From assembly GCF_000250675.2 (NCBI RefSeq), contig NC_018681.1:992001-1056000 (forward strand): 64,000 nucleotides of DNA, written 5' to 3'. Each line of letters begins with the position of its first letter. Positions within the stretch are counted from its first letter, which is position 1. The notes beneath the pieces are model-generated. The model had not been told where the DNA came from. It saw only the letters and a program-made list of their open reading frames with translations, and searched no databases. This stretch comes from Nocardia brasiliensis ATCC 700358. Its GTDB lineage: Bacteria; Actinomycetota; Actinomycetes; Mycobacteriales; Mycobacteriaceae. Below are positions 19,901 through 27,925 of the stretch, piece by piece. The position numbers and the translations under genes are program-made.

Positions 19901-20035
19901 GTCGCCCTCGGGCTGGATTCGTTGCAGGCGTTGGACTTACGCAAGCGCATCGAAGTCGAACTACAGCGTGAGCTGCCGGTCACCGCGATACTGGGCGGCG
20001 CGTCCCTCGACGAGGTGGTGACATTGCTCGGCTGA
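16910..20035 (+). CDS. Polyketide synthase AT-KR-ACP (MbtD-like)
   Basis: A 1041-residue PKS lacking its own ketosynthase, as in mycobacterial MbtD. Domains: acyltransferase (about 90-420; GQGSQYAGMG and S189 in GHSQGELAAG), ketoreductase (about 690-890; nucleotide-binding VGGTGKLGLDF, catalytic tyrosine in MAYAAVNRM), and acyl carrier (about 970-1041; S1004 in LGLDSLQA). No dehydratase or enoylreductase is visible, so the unit should be left as a beta-hydroxyacyl group. That fits the ester-forming beta-hydroxy acid of nocobactins. The start ATG has AGGAGG upstream, inside the end of the ketosynthase gene. Confidence 0.92.
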   Translation: MSSHRLPDGSIPVLLSSDAPDSLRREAAAILSYLEAHPAVGPDQVADMLFRTRVARRCRALAMVTERVELVEALRAVAAGEPHAAVIATGSAAKARKIGYIFPGQGSQYAGMGRMFYENSPAYRAAVDEAEAVFQDLFELSPRSYLLAESEPGHNLLRIVQPALFMQMVGLAAMWRAAGVVPGVTVGHSQGELAAGVVSGVITLADAVRVVTLRGGLVDTIAKQEDREDKYSMAVVGVDREECEAILARHSGWAELSVINSPHVLAIGGERRTVAQVVADLTAEGKFAKEIRVGYPAHTSVVTEFRDSFLDDSLAAKLDRPEFTATEIECIGSTLGTAITPDLPVGDYWYWNLRNRVRFDLAIALAAERGVDTYLEIADHPALFLAVQENLSTVAQQRDFQTIGTSRRTATDLREFTRNLGLVAVSDLGYDWSALRTDSAGAPRLPLLDFPNTQMNPKHLWAAYDHTAVRTAAPDVVATAPSSAGTEQRTVPAQRIVEQWVRLRSRALVPPRTMAVLEHGGRSAELVAALRDAAALHGVTIVDPAAATHSAGTAFDTAVVVLPELDDPTTEAAVAELAEFLGDRARLPRLDGVRDVWLVTVGGEQVLEADVPNLFHAAAQAGFRCLAADHLGVSFRHVDLAPGLPLPDSAKALMVALHTAREPELALREGGVYAKRLVAEDVSTVPSLGADDVREVVIVGGTGKLGLDFCERFARDGAGRITLLSRSGGTAEALARIEQIRQLGATEVVVRRCDVTDAAAVRALADEYRSTPADLIVHAAVDYVAAAELTPASVRAAAAPKVGALEHLVQHFPRTSNGRVVLCSSLSATIGGRGHMAYAAVNRMLDAAAARYRSQGIASTSVQWGLWRAVGADQADALAAISGTGLRPMEPASAIAAGLTTRAENVIIATADWDRLATLFSAFGFDPLFSTLDLGDFPAEQGEAPADPVPVPAPVAPEPRTAAVPVTAPNTAEQVRFALRAVMGMDTTETIDGSVPLVALGLDSLQALDLRKRIEVELQRELPVTAILGGASLDEVVTLLG

Positions 20036-20061
20036 TCGCCCGGCTCGGGCAGGTAGACAAC

Positions 20062-20091
20062 GGGCGGACTCGGCGGTGGCCGGGTCCGCCC
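20062..20091 (+). terminator. Terminator-like hairpin after the PKS gene
   Basis: GGGCGGAC and GTCCGCCC form an 8-bp stem around a 14-nt loop, 27 bp after the PKS stop. There is no clear T-run. It may attenuate rather than stop read-through into the ABC transporter genes, which follow in the same direction. Confidence 0.45.
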
Positions 20092-20151
20092 TGATCGGGA
20101 TTCACAGGCACCAACGACGATTCGTACGTAGCAAGGACGGAGAGCAGCACG

Positions 20152-21131
<980 letters not shown>

Positions 21132-21135
<4 letters not shown>

Positions 21136-21902
21136 CCGCCGCCACCGTCCTGCGGGTGCCGAACGGCATGCAATGGACCGCGTTGAGCGGCCGTGGTATT
21201 CGCGCCGCGGTGCGGGAGGGAGATCTGATCCTCGCCTTCGCGGCGCCGCTGACCTTCTTCGTCTGTGTCTATGTGCCGCTGCGTCGTTCGATGGAGGCGA
21301 CGGGCATCGACTACGCGCAGTACCTGCTCCCGTTGATCGCGGTCCAGGCCATGTTCTTCACCGCGATGTTCGCGGGTGACCGGGCGGCGCGAGAAGTGGC
21401 CGGTGGCATGGGAACTCGGCTGCGGTCCATGCCGGTGCCGCCGTGGGTACCGCCTGCCGCTCGGATCTCGGCGAACTCGGTGCGTGCCCTCGCCGCGCTG
21501 GCCGGTGCGCTGACCATCGGCTCGCTCTTCGGTTTCCGCTTCCACGGGGCGGGCGCGACGGTGGCGTTCCTGGTACTGATCCTGGCGTTCGGCGCGGCCG
21601 TGGTGGTCGCCGCCGACGCGCTCGGCACCGCGACGGCCAATCCCGAACTCGGCGCGACGGTGTTGTTCGCGCCGCAACTGCTGCTGTTGATGATGTCGAC
21701 GGGTTTCGTGCCCGCGCAAGGTTTTCCGGGCTGGATCCAGCCGTTCGTGCGTAACCAACCGGTATCCCAGGTGGCGGGCGCGTTGCGGGAGTTGTCCGAC
21801 GGCCGCTTCACCTCGACCAGCACGGTGGCCGCGATCTGGGTGGCCGGACTGCTGATCGCGGCGATGGTCGTGGCGGTGTGGGTGGAAGGACGGCGGCGAT
21901 GA
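21132..21902 (+). CDS. ABC-2 type exporter permease 1 (DrrB family)
   Basis: A 256-residue membrane protein with about six hydrophobic segments and the ABC-2 permease pattern (FPGWIQPFVRNQPVSQ near the C-terminus). It overlaps the ATPase gene at its start and the second permease at its end by ATGA junctions. It probably forms a heterodimeric channel with the second permease, powered by the DrrA-like ATPase. The start ATG 21132 was chosen for the overlap; the reading frame extends further upstream but only as overlap with the ATPase gene. Confidence 0.85.
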
Positions 21903-22663
21903 GCACCCTGGTCGATCAGAGCCTGGTGGAAACCGGCAGACTGCTGCGCCGCTGGAGCAGGCAGCAGGAGGTGGTGACCACGACGCTGGTGCTGCCGATC
22001 CTGCTGCTGCTCATGTTCGATCTCGTGCTGAGCAAGTCGCTCGACCTCGGCGACGGCCCTGACGCGATCTACGGTTTCGTGCCGATGATCGCCGTGTCCG
22101 GCGCGATGTACGGGGCGATGGGCACCGGCCTCTCGCTGTACGGCGAACGGGAAAGCGGTCTGCTGCGGCGCTTCTGGGTGCTGCCGATCAACCGCTCGGC
22201 CGGACTGATCGGCAGACTGCTCGCCGAATGCCTGCGCGCGGTGGCCGCGACGGCGATCGTGCTCATCGTCGGCGTCATCCTCGGGCTGCGTTTCGAGCAG
22301 GGTCTGCTGGGCGTACTGGGGGTGCTGATCGTGCCGGTGATCGTCATCGCGGGATTCACGCCGATGGTGATCGTGGTGGGGGTCAGCCGCATCGGTGACA
22401 AGGTGGTGCAGATCTTCGCCGCGGTCGTGCTGCTCGCGATGTTCTTCAACTCCGGCTTCGTCCCGATCGAGAACTATCCGGGCTGGTTGCAGCCGATTGT
22501 GCGCGGCCAGCCGATGAGCTGCGCGGTGGAGGCGATGCGCGGATTCACTGTGGGCGGTCCGGTCGCGGTGCCGCTCTTGCAGACCGTCGCGTGGTCGGTC
22601 GGTCTGGTGCTGGTCTTCGGCGCCCTCGCCGTCCGCGGGTACCGCAAGGCCGCGGAGAGTTGA
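21899..22663 (+). CDS. ABC-2 type exporter permease 2 (DrrB/DrrC family)
   Basis: A 254-residue membrane protein with about six hydrophobic segments. It shares the ABC-2 C-terminal pattern (YPGWLQPIVRGQPMS) with the preceding permease, so the pair probably arose by duplication. ATGA overlap with the previous gene couples its translation. The transporter order is ATPase, permease, permease, the DrrABC arrangement, which in mycobacteria exports lipids; the substrate here is unproven. Confidence 0.85.
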   Translation: MSTLVDQSLVETGRLLRRWSRQQEVVTTTLVLPILLLLMFDLVLSKSLDLGDGPDAIYGFVPMIAVSGAMYGAMGTGLSLYGERESGLLRRFWVLPINRSAGLIGRLLAECLRAVAATAIVLIVGVILGLRFEQGLLGVLGVLIVPVIVIAGFTPMVIVVGVSRIGDKVVQIFAAVVLLAMFFNSGFVPIENYPGWLQPIVRGQPMSCAVEAMRGFTVGGPVAVPLLQTVAWSVGLVLVFGALAVRGYRKAAES

Positions 22664-22669
22664 TCGGTC

Positions 22670-22721
22670 GCACTCGTCCGGCGGCCGCGAGCTCGGCTCG
22701 ACAGGCCGCCCGGACGAGTGC
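22670..22721 (+). terminator. Terminator hairpin of the exporter operon
   Basis: GCACTCGTCCGG pairs perfectly with CCGGACGAGTGC (12 bp), and the inner bases CGGCC and GGCCG can extend the stem. It begins 7 bp after the last permease stop. It probably ends the siderophore/exporter transcription unit. Confidence 0.65.
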
Positions 22722-22731
22722 ACCCGCCGGT

Positions 22732-22737
22732 TACAGT
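22732..22737 (+). promoter_or_regulatory. -10 box TACAGT, leaderless promoter of the first MAB_1171c-like gene
   Basis: TACAGT fits the actinobacterial -10 pattern TANNNT and is followed by exactly 8 bases and then the ATG. The transcript would begin at or next to the start codon, and no Shine-Dalgarno sequence is present. The same spacing occurs before both paralogues. Confidence 0.55.
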
Positions 22738-22745
22738 CGTCGACG

Positions 22746-23822
22746 ATGAATTCCGTACCTGCCCTGCTGATCCTCTCGGTCGGCATGTTCGCCGCGATCG
22801 TGACGGCCGGGCGCTGGCTGCTGGTGCGGGACTCGAGCATGGATCGGCTGCTCAATCGCCTGTGGAGCTGGGAGATCGGCGGCTTCCTGCTGCACGGCAT
22901 CGCCAACGCGGCCGGTGCGCCGGAGCTGGGTCGGCGATTGTTTCTGGGTTGCGGCTTGATGGCAGGCGCCGCCGCATACGGGTTCGCGCGGCTGCTGTTC
23001 GACGGCCAGGCCCGGTACGAGGCGCGCGACCGGCAGCGCTGGTACGACACCACGGCCGCGGTCGCGGCGGCCACCATCGTGCTGGCCGAATCCTTCCTCG
23101 ACGATCTGTTGCCCTTCCGCTGGGCCACCGGTGTGTGGGCGGTGGTCTCGTTCGCGGGCGGGATCGCCGGATACATGATGGTGCATGCCTGTATCCGGGA
23201 GTTGCGCTCCGGCGGCCTGACGATCAGGGAAAAGCTGCTGTTCGGCGCGCTGCTCGTGCTCGCCGTCTATTGGACCTGCGGTTCCGCCATCGGCAGTGTC
23301 CGGACGCTGCTCGGCGCACCGCCCTCCGAACCGGGCAAGGTGTGGACGATAGTCACTTTCGCCACGTTCTCCGTCGCCACCGCGTTGCTCTCGGTCCGAC
23401 TGATCGACGTCCTGTCCGCGCGCCTGGGCTGGGACCGGGCGAGCAGGCATTGCCGCCGCCTCGGCCCGATGTGGCGTGACCTCACCAGTGCCGTGCCGGA
23501 AGTGGTGCTGGCGCAAGACGAGTCGGGAGATCCGGATTCCGCGCACCGCCGGTATCGGATGACGGTCGAGATCTGGGACGCGCTCTTGCAACTGCGGCCG
23601 TATATGCCGGACACCGCAGCGGTACCCGGCCCGTCCGACAACCGGAGTTACGCACTGGTGCTGGCCCGGGCCGGTCGCGCGAAGGCGCGAGGTGCGCCGC
23701 CGGCCACCCGGCCCGGCGCCCTGGTACTGCCGCGTCCCGCCGATCGAACCTCGGAACTGCGGATGCTGCTCGGCCTGGCCCGGGTGTGGCCGTCGGACGC
23801 GACCTACAATCGGCGCCGATGA
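22746..23822 (+). CDS. Membrane protein, MAB_1171c/DUF6545-like, paralogue 1
   Basis: A 358-residue protein. The N-terminal ~230 residues contain about seven hydrophobic segments. A soluble C-terminal domain has the conserved run CRRLGPMWRDLTSAVPEVVL, then RRYRMTVEIWDALLQLRPYM. This resembles the actinobacterial MAB_1171c/DUF6545 group, annotated as putative transporters with no proven substrate. Two further paralogues lie nearby (23,819-24,916 and 27,926-29,032). It overlaps the next paralogue by ATGA, yet that gene also seems to have its own promoter inside this gene's end. In other actinobacteria these genes often accompany XRE/ImmA-type regulators, but none is seen here. Confidence 0.8.
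   Translation: MNSVPALLILSVGMFAAIVTAGRWLLVRDSSMDRLLNRLWSWEIGGFLLHGIANAAGAPELGRRLFLGCGLMAGAAAYGFARLLFDGQARYEARDRQRWYDTTAAVAAATIVLAESFLDDLLPFRWATGVWAVVSFAGGIAGYMMVHACIRELRSGGLTIREKLLFGALLVLAVYWTCGSAIGSVRTLLGAPPSEPGKVWTIVTFATFSVATALLSVRLIDVLSARLGWDRASRHCRRLGPMWRDLTSAVPEVVLAQDESGDPDSAHRRYRMTVEIWDALLQLRPYMPDTAAVPGPSDNRSYALVLARAGRAKARGAPPATRPGALVLPRPADRTSELRMLLGLARVWPSDATYNRRR
23805..23810 (+). promoter_or_regulatory. -10 box TACAAT, leaderless promoter of the second paralogue
   Basis: TACAAT lies within the last codons of the first paralogue and is separated from the ATG of the second by exactly 8 bases. No Shine-Dalgarno sequence is visible. This suggests independent leaderless transcription even though the genes overlap. 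Confidence 0.55.
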
Positions 23823-24916
23823 ATTCCGCGCCGCCCGTGTTCACGACGATCATCGTCGTGCTTGTGCTGGGTGTGATCTGCGGCCGTTGGTTCCTGGTCA
23901 ACGAGACACTCACCGATCGTCTGATCAATCGCGCGCTGACCTGGGATGTCAGCGCGGTGTCCGCGTACGCGTTCGTCGCAGGCATCGGCTATCCGGATCT
24001 GGCGCAGCGGGTGTTCTTGGCCGTCGGCTTTCTGGCCCTGTCCAACGCTTTCGGGTTCGTCGTGACACTCGGCGGGAGGGATCTGCGGAAAGGATGGCGG
24101 CGGCAGCGTCGATACGACACGATCGCCACCTTGGCCGGGCTCGTGGTGGCGTGCTGCGCCGCGATCAACGAGATGGCTTGGTTCCCAGCGGTGTTGCCCG
24201 CTGTGGACTGGGACGGGGTGCTGTGGATGGCGGTCGACGCATGTCTCATCGTCATCGCGGGGTTACTCGGTCGTGCGTGCATTCGAGATCTCCGCATTCC
24301 CGGCGCGACGACCCGGGAGAAGTCGACCTATTGTGCGTTACTCGCGGTCGCGCTCTACACCGCCATCGCCTCCGTTTACCGGTCGCTGTGCACGCTCTCC
24401 GGTGTGTCGCCGCAGCACATGAGCGCCGGGTGGGCGGTGGGTTCGTTCACCGTGCTCGCGATCCTGGCCATGCTGATCTCGATCCCGCTGGTCGACGCGG
24501 TACTTATCCATGCGGGGCTGGATCGGGCCGGTCGATGCTGTCGGCAGTTGCGTCCGATGTGGCACGACCTCACGACCGCCGTTCCTGAGGTGGTGCTGCC
24601 ACTGGCACACACCGAGCATCCTGGCTCGAATGCGCGGCTTTATCGGATGACCGTCGAGATCCGTGATGCACTGCTACATCTGAAGCAGTTCGTGCCGGAC
24701 CCCGAGACCGGCGAGACCCCAGACCTCGGCACCTACGCTCGCGGTATTGCCGAGGCCACCCGCCAGAAGCTGCACGGTATGCCGCCGTCGTACCCGCGGC
24801 ATGCCGTGCGTTTCCCCGCGGGTGACCGGACTACCGAACTTCGCAATCTGCTTGCGCTGTCGCGCGAATGGGCGTCCGCCCGCGTGGTCCTGGCGGGCGG
24901 ACGCCTCGCGTCCTAG
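23819..24916 (+). CDS. Membrane protein, MAB_1171c/DUF6545-like, paralogue 2
   Basis: A 365-residue paralogue of the preceding gene with the same plan: about seven N-terminal hydrophobic segments, then CRQLRPMWHDLTTAVPEVVL and RLYRMTVEIRDALLHLKQFV, and a C-terminal end rich in ELRNLLALSREW. ATG 23819 overlaps the previous stop. Its last codons contain a 13-bp perfect hairpin that probably terminates transcription, and it converges on the lipoprotein gene with only 8 bp between stops. Function unknown; the family name is from sequence pattern only. Confidence 0.8.
   Translation: MNSAPPVFTTIIVVLVLGVICGRWFLVNETLTDRLINRALTWDVSAVSAYAFVAGIGYPDLAQRVFLAVGFLALSNAFGFVVTLGGRDLRKGWRRQRRYDTIATLAGLVVACCAAINEMAWFPAVLPAVDWDGVLWMAVDACLIVIAGLLGRACIRDLRIPGATTREKSTYCALLAVALYTAIASVYRSLCTLSGVSPQHMSAGWAVGSFTVLAILAMLISIPLVDAVLIHAGLDRAGRCCRQLRPMWHDLTTAVPEVVLPLAHTEHPGSNARLYRMTVEIRDALLHLKQFVPDPETGETPDLGTYARGIAEATRQKLHGMPPSYPRHAVRFPAGDRTTELRNLLALSREWASARVVLAGGRLAS
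24871..24905. terminator. Bidirectional terminator hairpin inside a coding end
   Basis: GGCGTCCGCCCGC pairs with GCGGGCGGACGCC (13 bp, 9-nt loop). It sits inside the last codons of paralogue 2 and just beyond the stop of the convergent lipoprotein gene, so it can serve both directions. There is no T-run. Confidence 0.55.
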
Positions 24917-24924
24917 CGGGTCGC

Positions 24925-25896
24925 CTACTTCGCCGCGGCGGCGAACGCAGGCTCCAGTTTGGTCAGCATGTAGGGCACCGACAGCGCGGTGGGCTGGTTG
25001 ATCGCGCTGATCTCCTGCGTGGTCAGGAACACGACCGAGCCCTTCCGCACCGCGGGCAGATCGTTGTATCCCGGGAGCTGCCGGTACTTTTCGTCCAAAC
25101 CGGGGGTGTAGCCGGCGAGCAGCAGATCGGCGCTCAGCTGGTCGACGCGCTCCGGGGACAGCGACAGCCGCCCCTGGTTCGACGGTTGCTCGGTGAGATT
25201 CGCCGGAATAGTCATACCCAGCTGCGTGAACAGCTTGCTGGAGCCGTCGTTCGGGTCGGTGAGCACCATGAGCTGGGTCGGACTGCCCAGCCAGGTGCTG
25301 GCGAAGGTCTTGCCCTTCAGTCCCGGATTGGCCTGGCCGATCGCCTCGATCTGCTTGTTCACGTCGGCGATCACCTTCGCGGCGGCGTCCTGCCGGCGCA
25401 GCACCTTGCCCAAGGTGGTCACCAGATCGGGCCACGGCGTGACCGCGTCCTTGCCCAGCGCGGGCAGGGTGGGGGCGACCTTGGACAGCTCGTCGTAGGT
25501 CTTCTGGTCGGCGATGAACGGATCGACCAGGATGAGGTCTGGCTCCAGCGCCGCCACCTGTTCGGCGACATTGCCCGTGGTGCTCAGGGATTTCGCCGAT
25601 TCCAGGGTCTTCGGCTCCCACGGAGGCGTGCTCTTGGACACCGCGGCGACGTTGTCGATGTAACCGACCGGCGTCACGTCCAGCGCCAGGGCGGTGTCGA
25701 GCCACTGATTACCCAGGGCGACAACCTTCTTGGGCGTGCCCGTCACGGTGGTCGAGCCGCGCGCGTGGGTGATGGTGACCGGCTCGCCGCCGGACCCGCC
25801 GTCGTCGCTCGACGTGCCGCAGGCCGTCAGGCCCAGCGTCAACGCGACCGTCGCGACCGCGACTGTTGCCCAGCGTGCTCTCCGAACCGGTTTCAT
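24925..25896 (-). CDS. Iron-siderophore ABC transporter substrate-binding lipoprotein (FecB/FepB family)
   Basis: A 323-residue exported binding protein. The signal peptide ends in lipobox LTAC with Cys26 as the lipidated residue. A Ser/Gly/Asp linker follows, then a two-lobed periplasmic-binding fold with VVALGNQWLDTALALDVTPVG and EPDLILVDPFIADQKTYDEL typical of class III iron-siderophore binders. It should capture ferric siderophore outside the membrane and hand it to a permease, which is not encoded next to it. An IdeR-like box lies about 50 bp upstream of its start, fitting iron repression. With the assembly line about 5 kb away it forms a likely iron-uptake regulon. Confidence 0.9.
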   Translation of the reverse strand: MKPVRRARWATVAVATVALTLGLTACGTSSDDGGSGGEPVTITHARGSTTVTGTPKKVVALGNQWLDTALALDVTPVGYIDNVAAVSKSTPPWEPKTLESAKSLSTTGNVAEQVAALEPDLILVDPFIADQKTYDELSKVAPTLPALGKDAVTPWPDLVTTLGKVLRRQDAAAKVIADVNKQIEAIGQANPGLKGKTFASTWLGSPTQLMVLTDPNDGSSKLFTQLGMTIPANLTEQPSNQGRLSLSPERVDQLSADLLLAGYTPGLDEKYRQLPGYNDLPAVRKGSVVFLTTQEISAINQPTALSVPYMLTKLEPAFAAAAK

Positions 25897-25947
25897 CAGT
25901 GGCCCCCTTCAAGGACATTTCCGCCGGTCCAGGGACCGGCCAGCAAA

Positions 25948-25966
25948 TTCAGCCAAGGCTAACCTA
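25948..25966 (-). promoter_or_regulatory. IdeR-like iron box upstream of the siderophore-binding lipoprotein
   Basis: Read on the minus strand, TAGGTTAGCCTTGGCTGAA matches the IdeR consensus perfectly through its first 11 bases and diverges in the right arm. It lies between the lipoprotein and the divergent MFS exporter gene, so it could affect both, but it is nearer the lipoprotein. Confidence 0.7.
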
Positions 25967-25997
25967 CCCAGCCGTGAATCACACCGATCGATCTTGA

Positions 25998-26016
25998 TAG
26001 TTAGATCAGCTAACTA
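25998..26016 (+). promoter_or_regulatory. Palindromic operator upstream of the MFS exporter
   Basis: TAGTTAG-ATCAG-CTAACTA is a perfect 7-bp inverted repeat with a 5-nt spacer, 44 bp before the MFS start. This size and AT content suit a MarR- or TetR-type repressor. No such regulator is encoded in the neighbourhood, so the protein that binds it is unknown. Confidence 0.5.
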
Positions 26017-26059
26017 TATAGTTTGCGGAGATAACGACTCGCTAGGGGACGCCGTGCCG

Positions 26060-27838
26060 ATGCCATCCACCGATCTCGATCTGGGCGAGGTCAACACCAT
26101 CCGTCGCAGGCTGCGCTATGACCGCGACCATCCGCACTACAAGTGGATCGTGCTGACCAACACCACACTCGGGGTGTTGCTCACCGCGATCAACTCGTCC
26201 ATCGTGCTGATCTCGCTGCCCGCGATCTTCCGCGGCGTCGGCCTGAACCCGCTGGAAGCCGGCAACGTCGGCTACCTGCTGTGGATGCTGATGGGCTATC
26301 TGCTCGCGACGGCCGTGCTGGTGGTGATGTTCGGCAGGCTCGGCGACATCTTCGGCCGAGTCCGGGTGTACAACCTGGGTTTCGCCGTCTTCGCGATCTG
26401 CGCGCTGGCCCTGTCCTTCGATCCGTTCCACGGCGGCGCGGGCGCGATGTGGATCATCATCTGGCGCGTGGTGCAGGGCATCGGCGGCGCGATGCTGACC
26501 GCCAACTCCGCGGCCATCCTCACCGACGCCTTCCCGGCTAAACAGCGCGGCACCGCGCTGGGCATCAACATGGTCGCGGCCGTGGCGGGTTCGTTCCTCG
26601 GGCTGCTCATCGGTGGCGTGCTGTCGGAATGGGATTGGCGCGCGGTGTTCTGGGTCAGCGTGCCGATCGCGGTGCTCGGCGCGTTCTGGTCCTACCGCTC
26701 GCTGCACGAGGTCGGCATCCGCTCGGCGGGCAAGGTCGACTGGGCGGGCACGATCACCTTCGGGCTCGGTCTCACCGCGCTGCTCACCGGCATCACCTAC
26801 GGCATCCAGCCCTACGGCGGTCACGCGACCGGGTGGTCCAGCCCGTGGGTGCTGGGCTCGGTGCTCGGCGGCCTCGTGCTGCTCGGCGTGTTCTGTGTGG
26901 TGGAGAGCAAGGTCGCCGATCCGATGTTCCACCTCGGCCTGTTCCGCAACCGGGCCTTCGGGCTGGGGAACTTCAGCAACCTGATGGTGTCCATCGGCCG
27001 CGGCGGCATGCAGTTCATGCTGATCATCTGGTTGCAGGGCATCTGGTTGCCGTTGCACGGCTACAGCTTCGAGTCGACACCGCTGTGGGCGGGCATCTAC
27101 CTGTTGCCGCTGACCGTGGGATTCCTTGCGGCCGGGCCGATTTCGGGATGGCTCTCGGACCGCTACGGCTCCCGCCTGTTCACCACCGGCGGCGCGCTGA
27201 TCTCGGCCGCGACATTCTTGCTGCTGCTGATCATTCCCGTCGACTTCGACTACTGGCTGTTCGCCCTGATCGTGCTGCTCAACGGCATCGGCAGCGGACT
27301 GTTCTTCTCGCCCAACACCGCCGCCATCATGTCCAGCGTGCCCGCCGCGCAACGCGGCGCCGCCTCCGGTATGCGCGGCACCCTGTTCAACGGCGGCAAC
27401 GCGCTGTCGATGGGAATCTTCTTCTCGCTCATGGTCGTCGGCCTCGCCGCCAGCCTGCCTTCGGCGCTGGACACCGGCCTGCGCGCGCAGGGCGTGTCCG
27501 CGAGCGCCGCCGCCGAGGTCGCCGGGATGCCGCCGGTCGCCAGCATGTTCGCCGCGTTCCTCGGCTTCAACCCGATCCAGGAATTGCTCGGTCCCACCGG
27601 CGAATTGGCCAAACCCGGCGTCAACTCCGACACCCTGACCGGTCAGGAATTCTTCCCCAACCTGCTGACCGGCCCGTTCCACACCGGCCTCGTCGTCGTG
27701 TTCGTGGCAGCCGCCGTCATGATGCTCCTGGCCGCCGTGGCCTCGTACTTCGCAGGCAACAAGTACGTGCACGACGAACAGGCCGAACTCGCCGAAGCCG
27801 ACGAACTGGCCGAACAGGTTCCGGTCGCCGCACGGTGA
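26060..27838 (+). CDS. MFS multidrug-type exporter, DHA2 (EmrB/QacA) family, 14 TM
   Basis: A 592-residue proton-driven exporter with a hydrophilic N-terminus and about 14 hydrophobic segments. The loop motifs include FGRLGDIFGRVRVYN (motif A) and RVVQGIGGAMLTANSAAILTD (motif C region). A large loop between the last two segments (about 505-555) is usual in DHA2 proteins. The C-terminus is acidic. The start is uncertain: ATG 26060 has AGGGGA about ten bases upstream, while GTG 26054 is closer to it. It is divergent from the iron-repressed lipoprotein, which raises siderophore export as a possible role, but general drug efflux is equally likely from sequence. Confidence 0.88.
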   Translation: MPSTDLDLGEVNTIRRRLRYDRDHPHYKWIVLTNTTLGVLLTAINSSIVLISLPAIFRGVGLNPLEAGNVGYLLWMLMGYLLATAVLVVMFGRLGDIFGRVRVYNLGFAVFAICALALSFDPFHGGAGAMWIIIWRVVQGIGGAMLTANSAAILTDAFPAKQRGTALGINMVAAVAGSFLGLLIGGVLSEWDWRAVFWVSVPIAVLGAFWSYRSLHEVGIRSAGKVDWAGTITFGLGLTALLTGITYGIQPYGGHATGWSSPWVLGSVLGGLVLLGVFCVVESKVADPMFHLGLFRNRAFGLGNFSNLMVSIGRGGMQFMLIIWLQGIWLPLHGYSFESTPLWAGIYLLPLTVGFLAAGPISGWLSDRYGSRLFTTGGALISAATFLLLLIIPVDFDYWLFALIVLLNGIGSGLFFSPNTAAIMSSVPAAQRGAASGMRGTLFNGGNALSMGIFFSLMVVGLAASLPSALDTGLRAQGVSASAAAEVAGMPPVASMFAAFLGFNPIQELLGPTGELAKPGVNSDTLTGQEFFPNLLTGPFHTGLVVVFVAAAVMMLLAAVASYFAGNKYVHDEQAELAEADELAEQVPVAAR

Positions 27839-27911
27839 GAGCGGTCGCCGACGCAGCGCCGACGGGGATGTGGCACAGCGGATTCCGGTGGTCGGTGCGG
27901 CCTGCGGAATC

Positions 27912-27917
27912 TAGGCT
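27912..27917 (+). promoter_or_regulatory. -10 box TAGGCT, leaderless promoter of the third paralogue
   Basis: TAGGCT fits TANNNT and again lies exactly 8 bases before the ATG with no Shine-Dalgarno sequence, as in the other two paralogues. Confidence 0.5.
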
Positions 27918-27925
27918 GGTCACCG

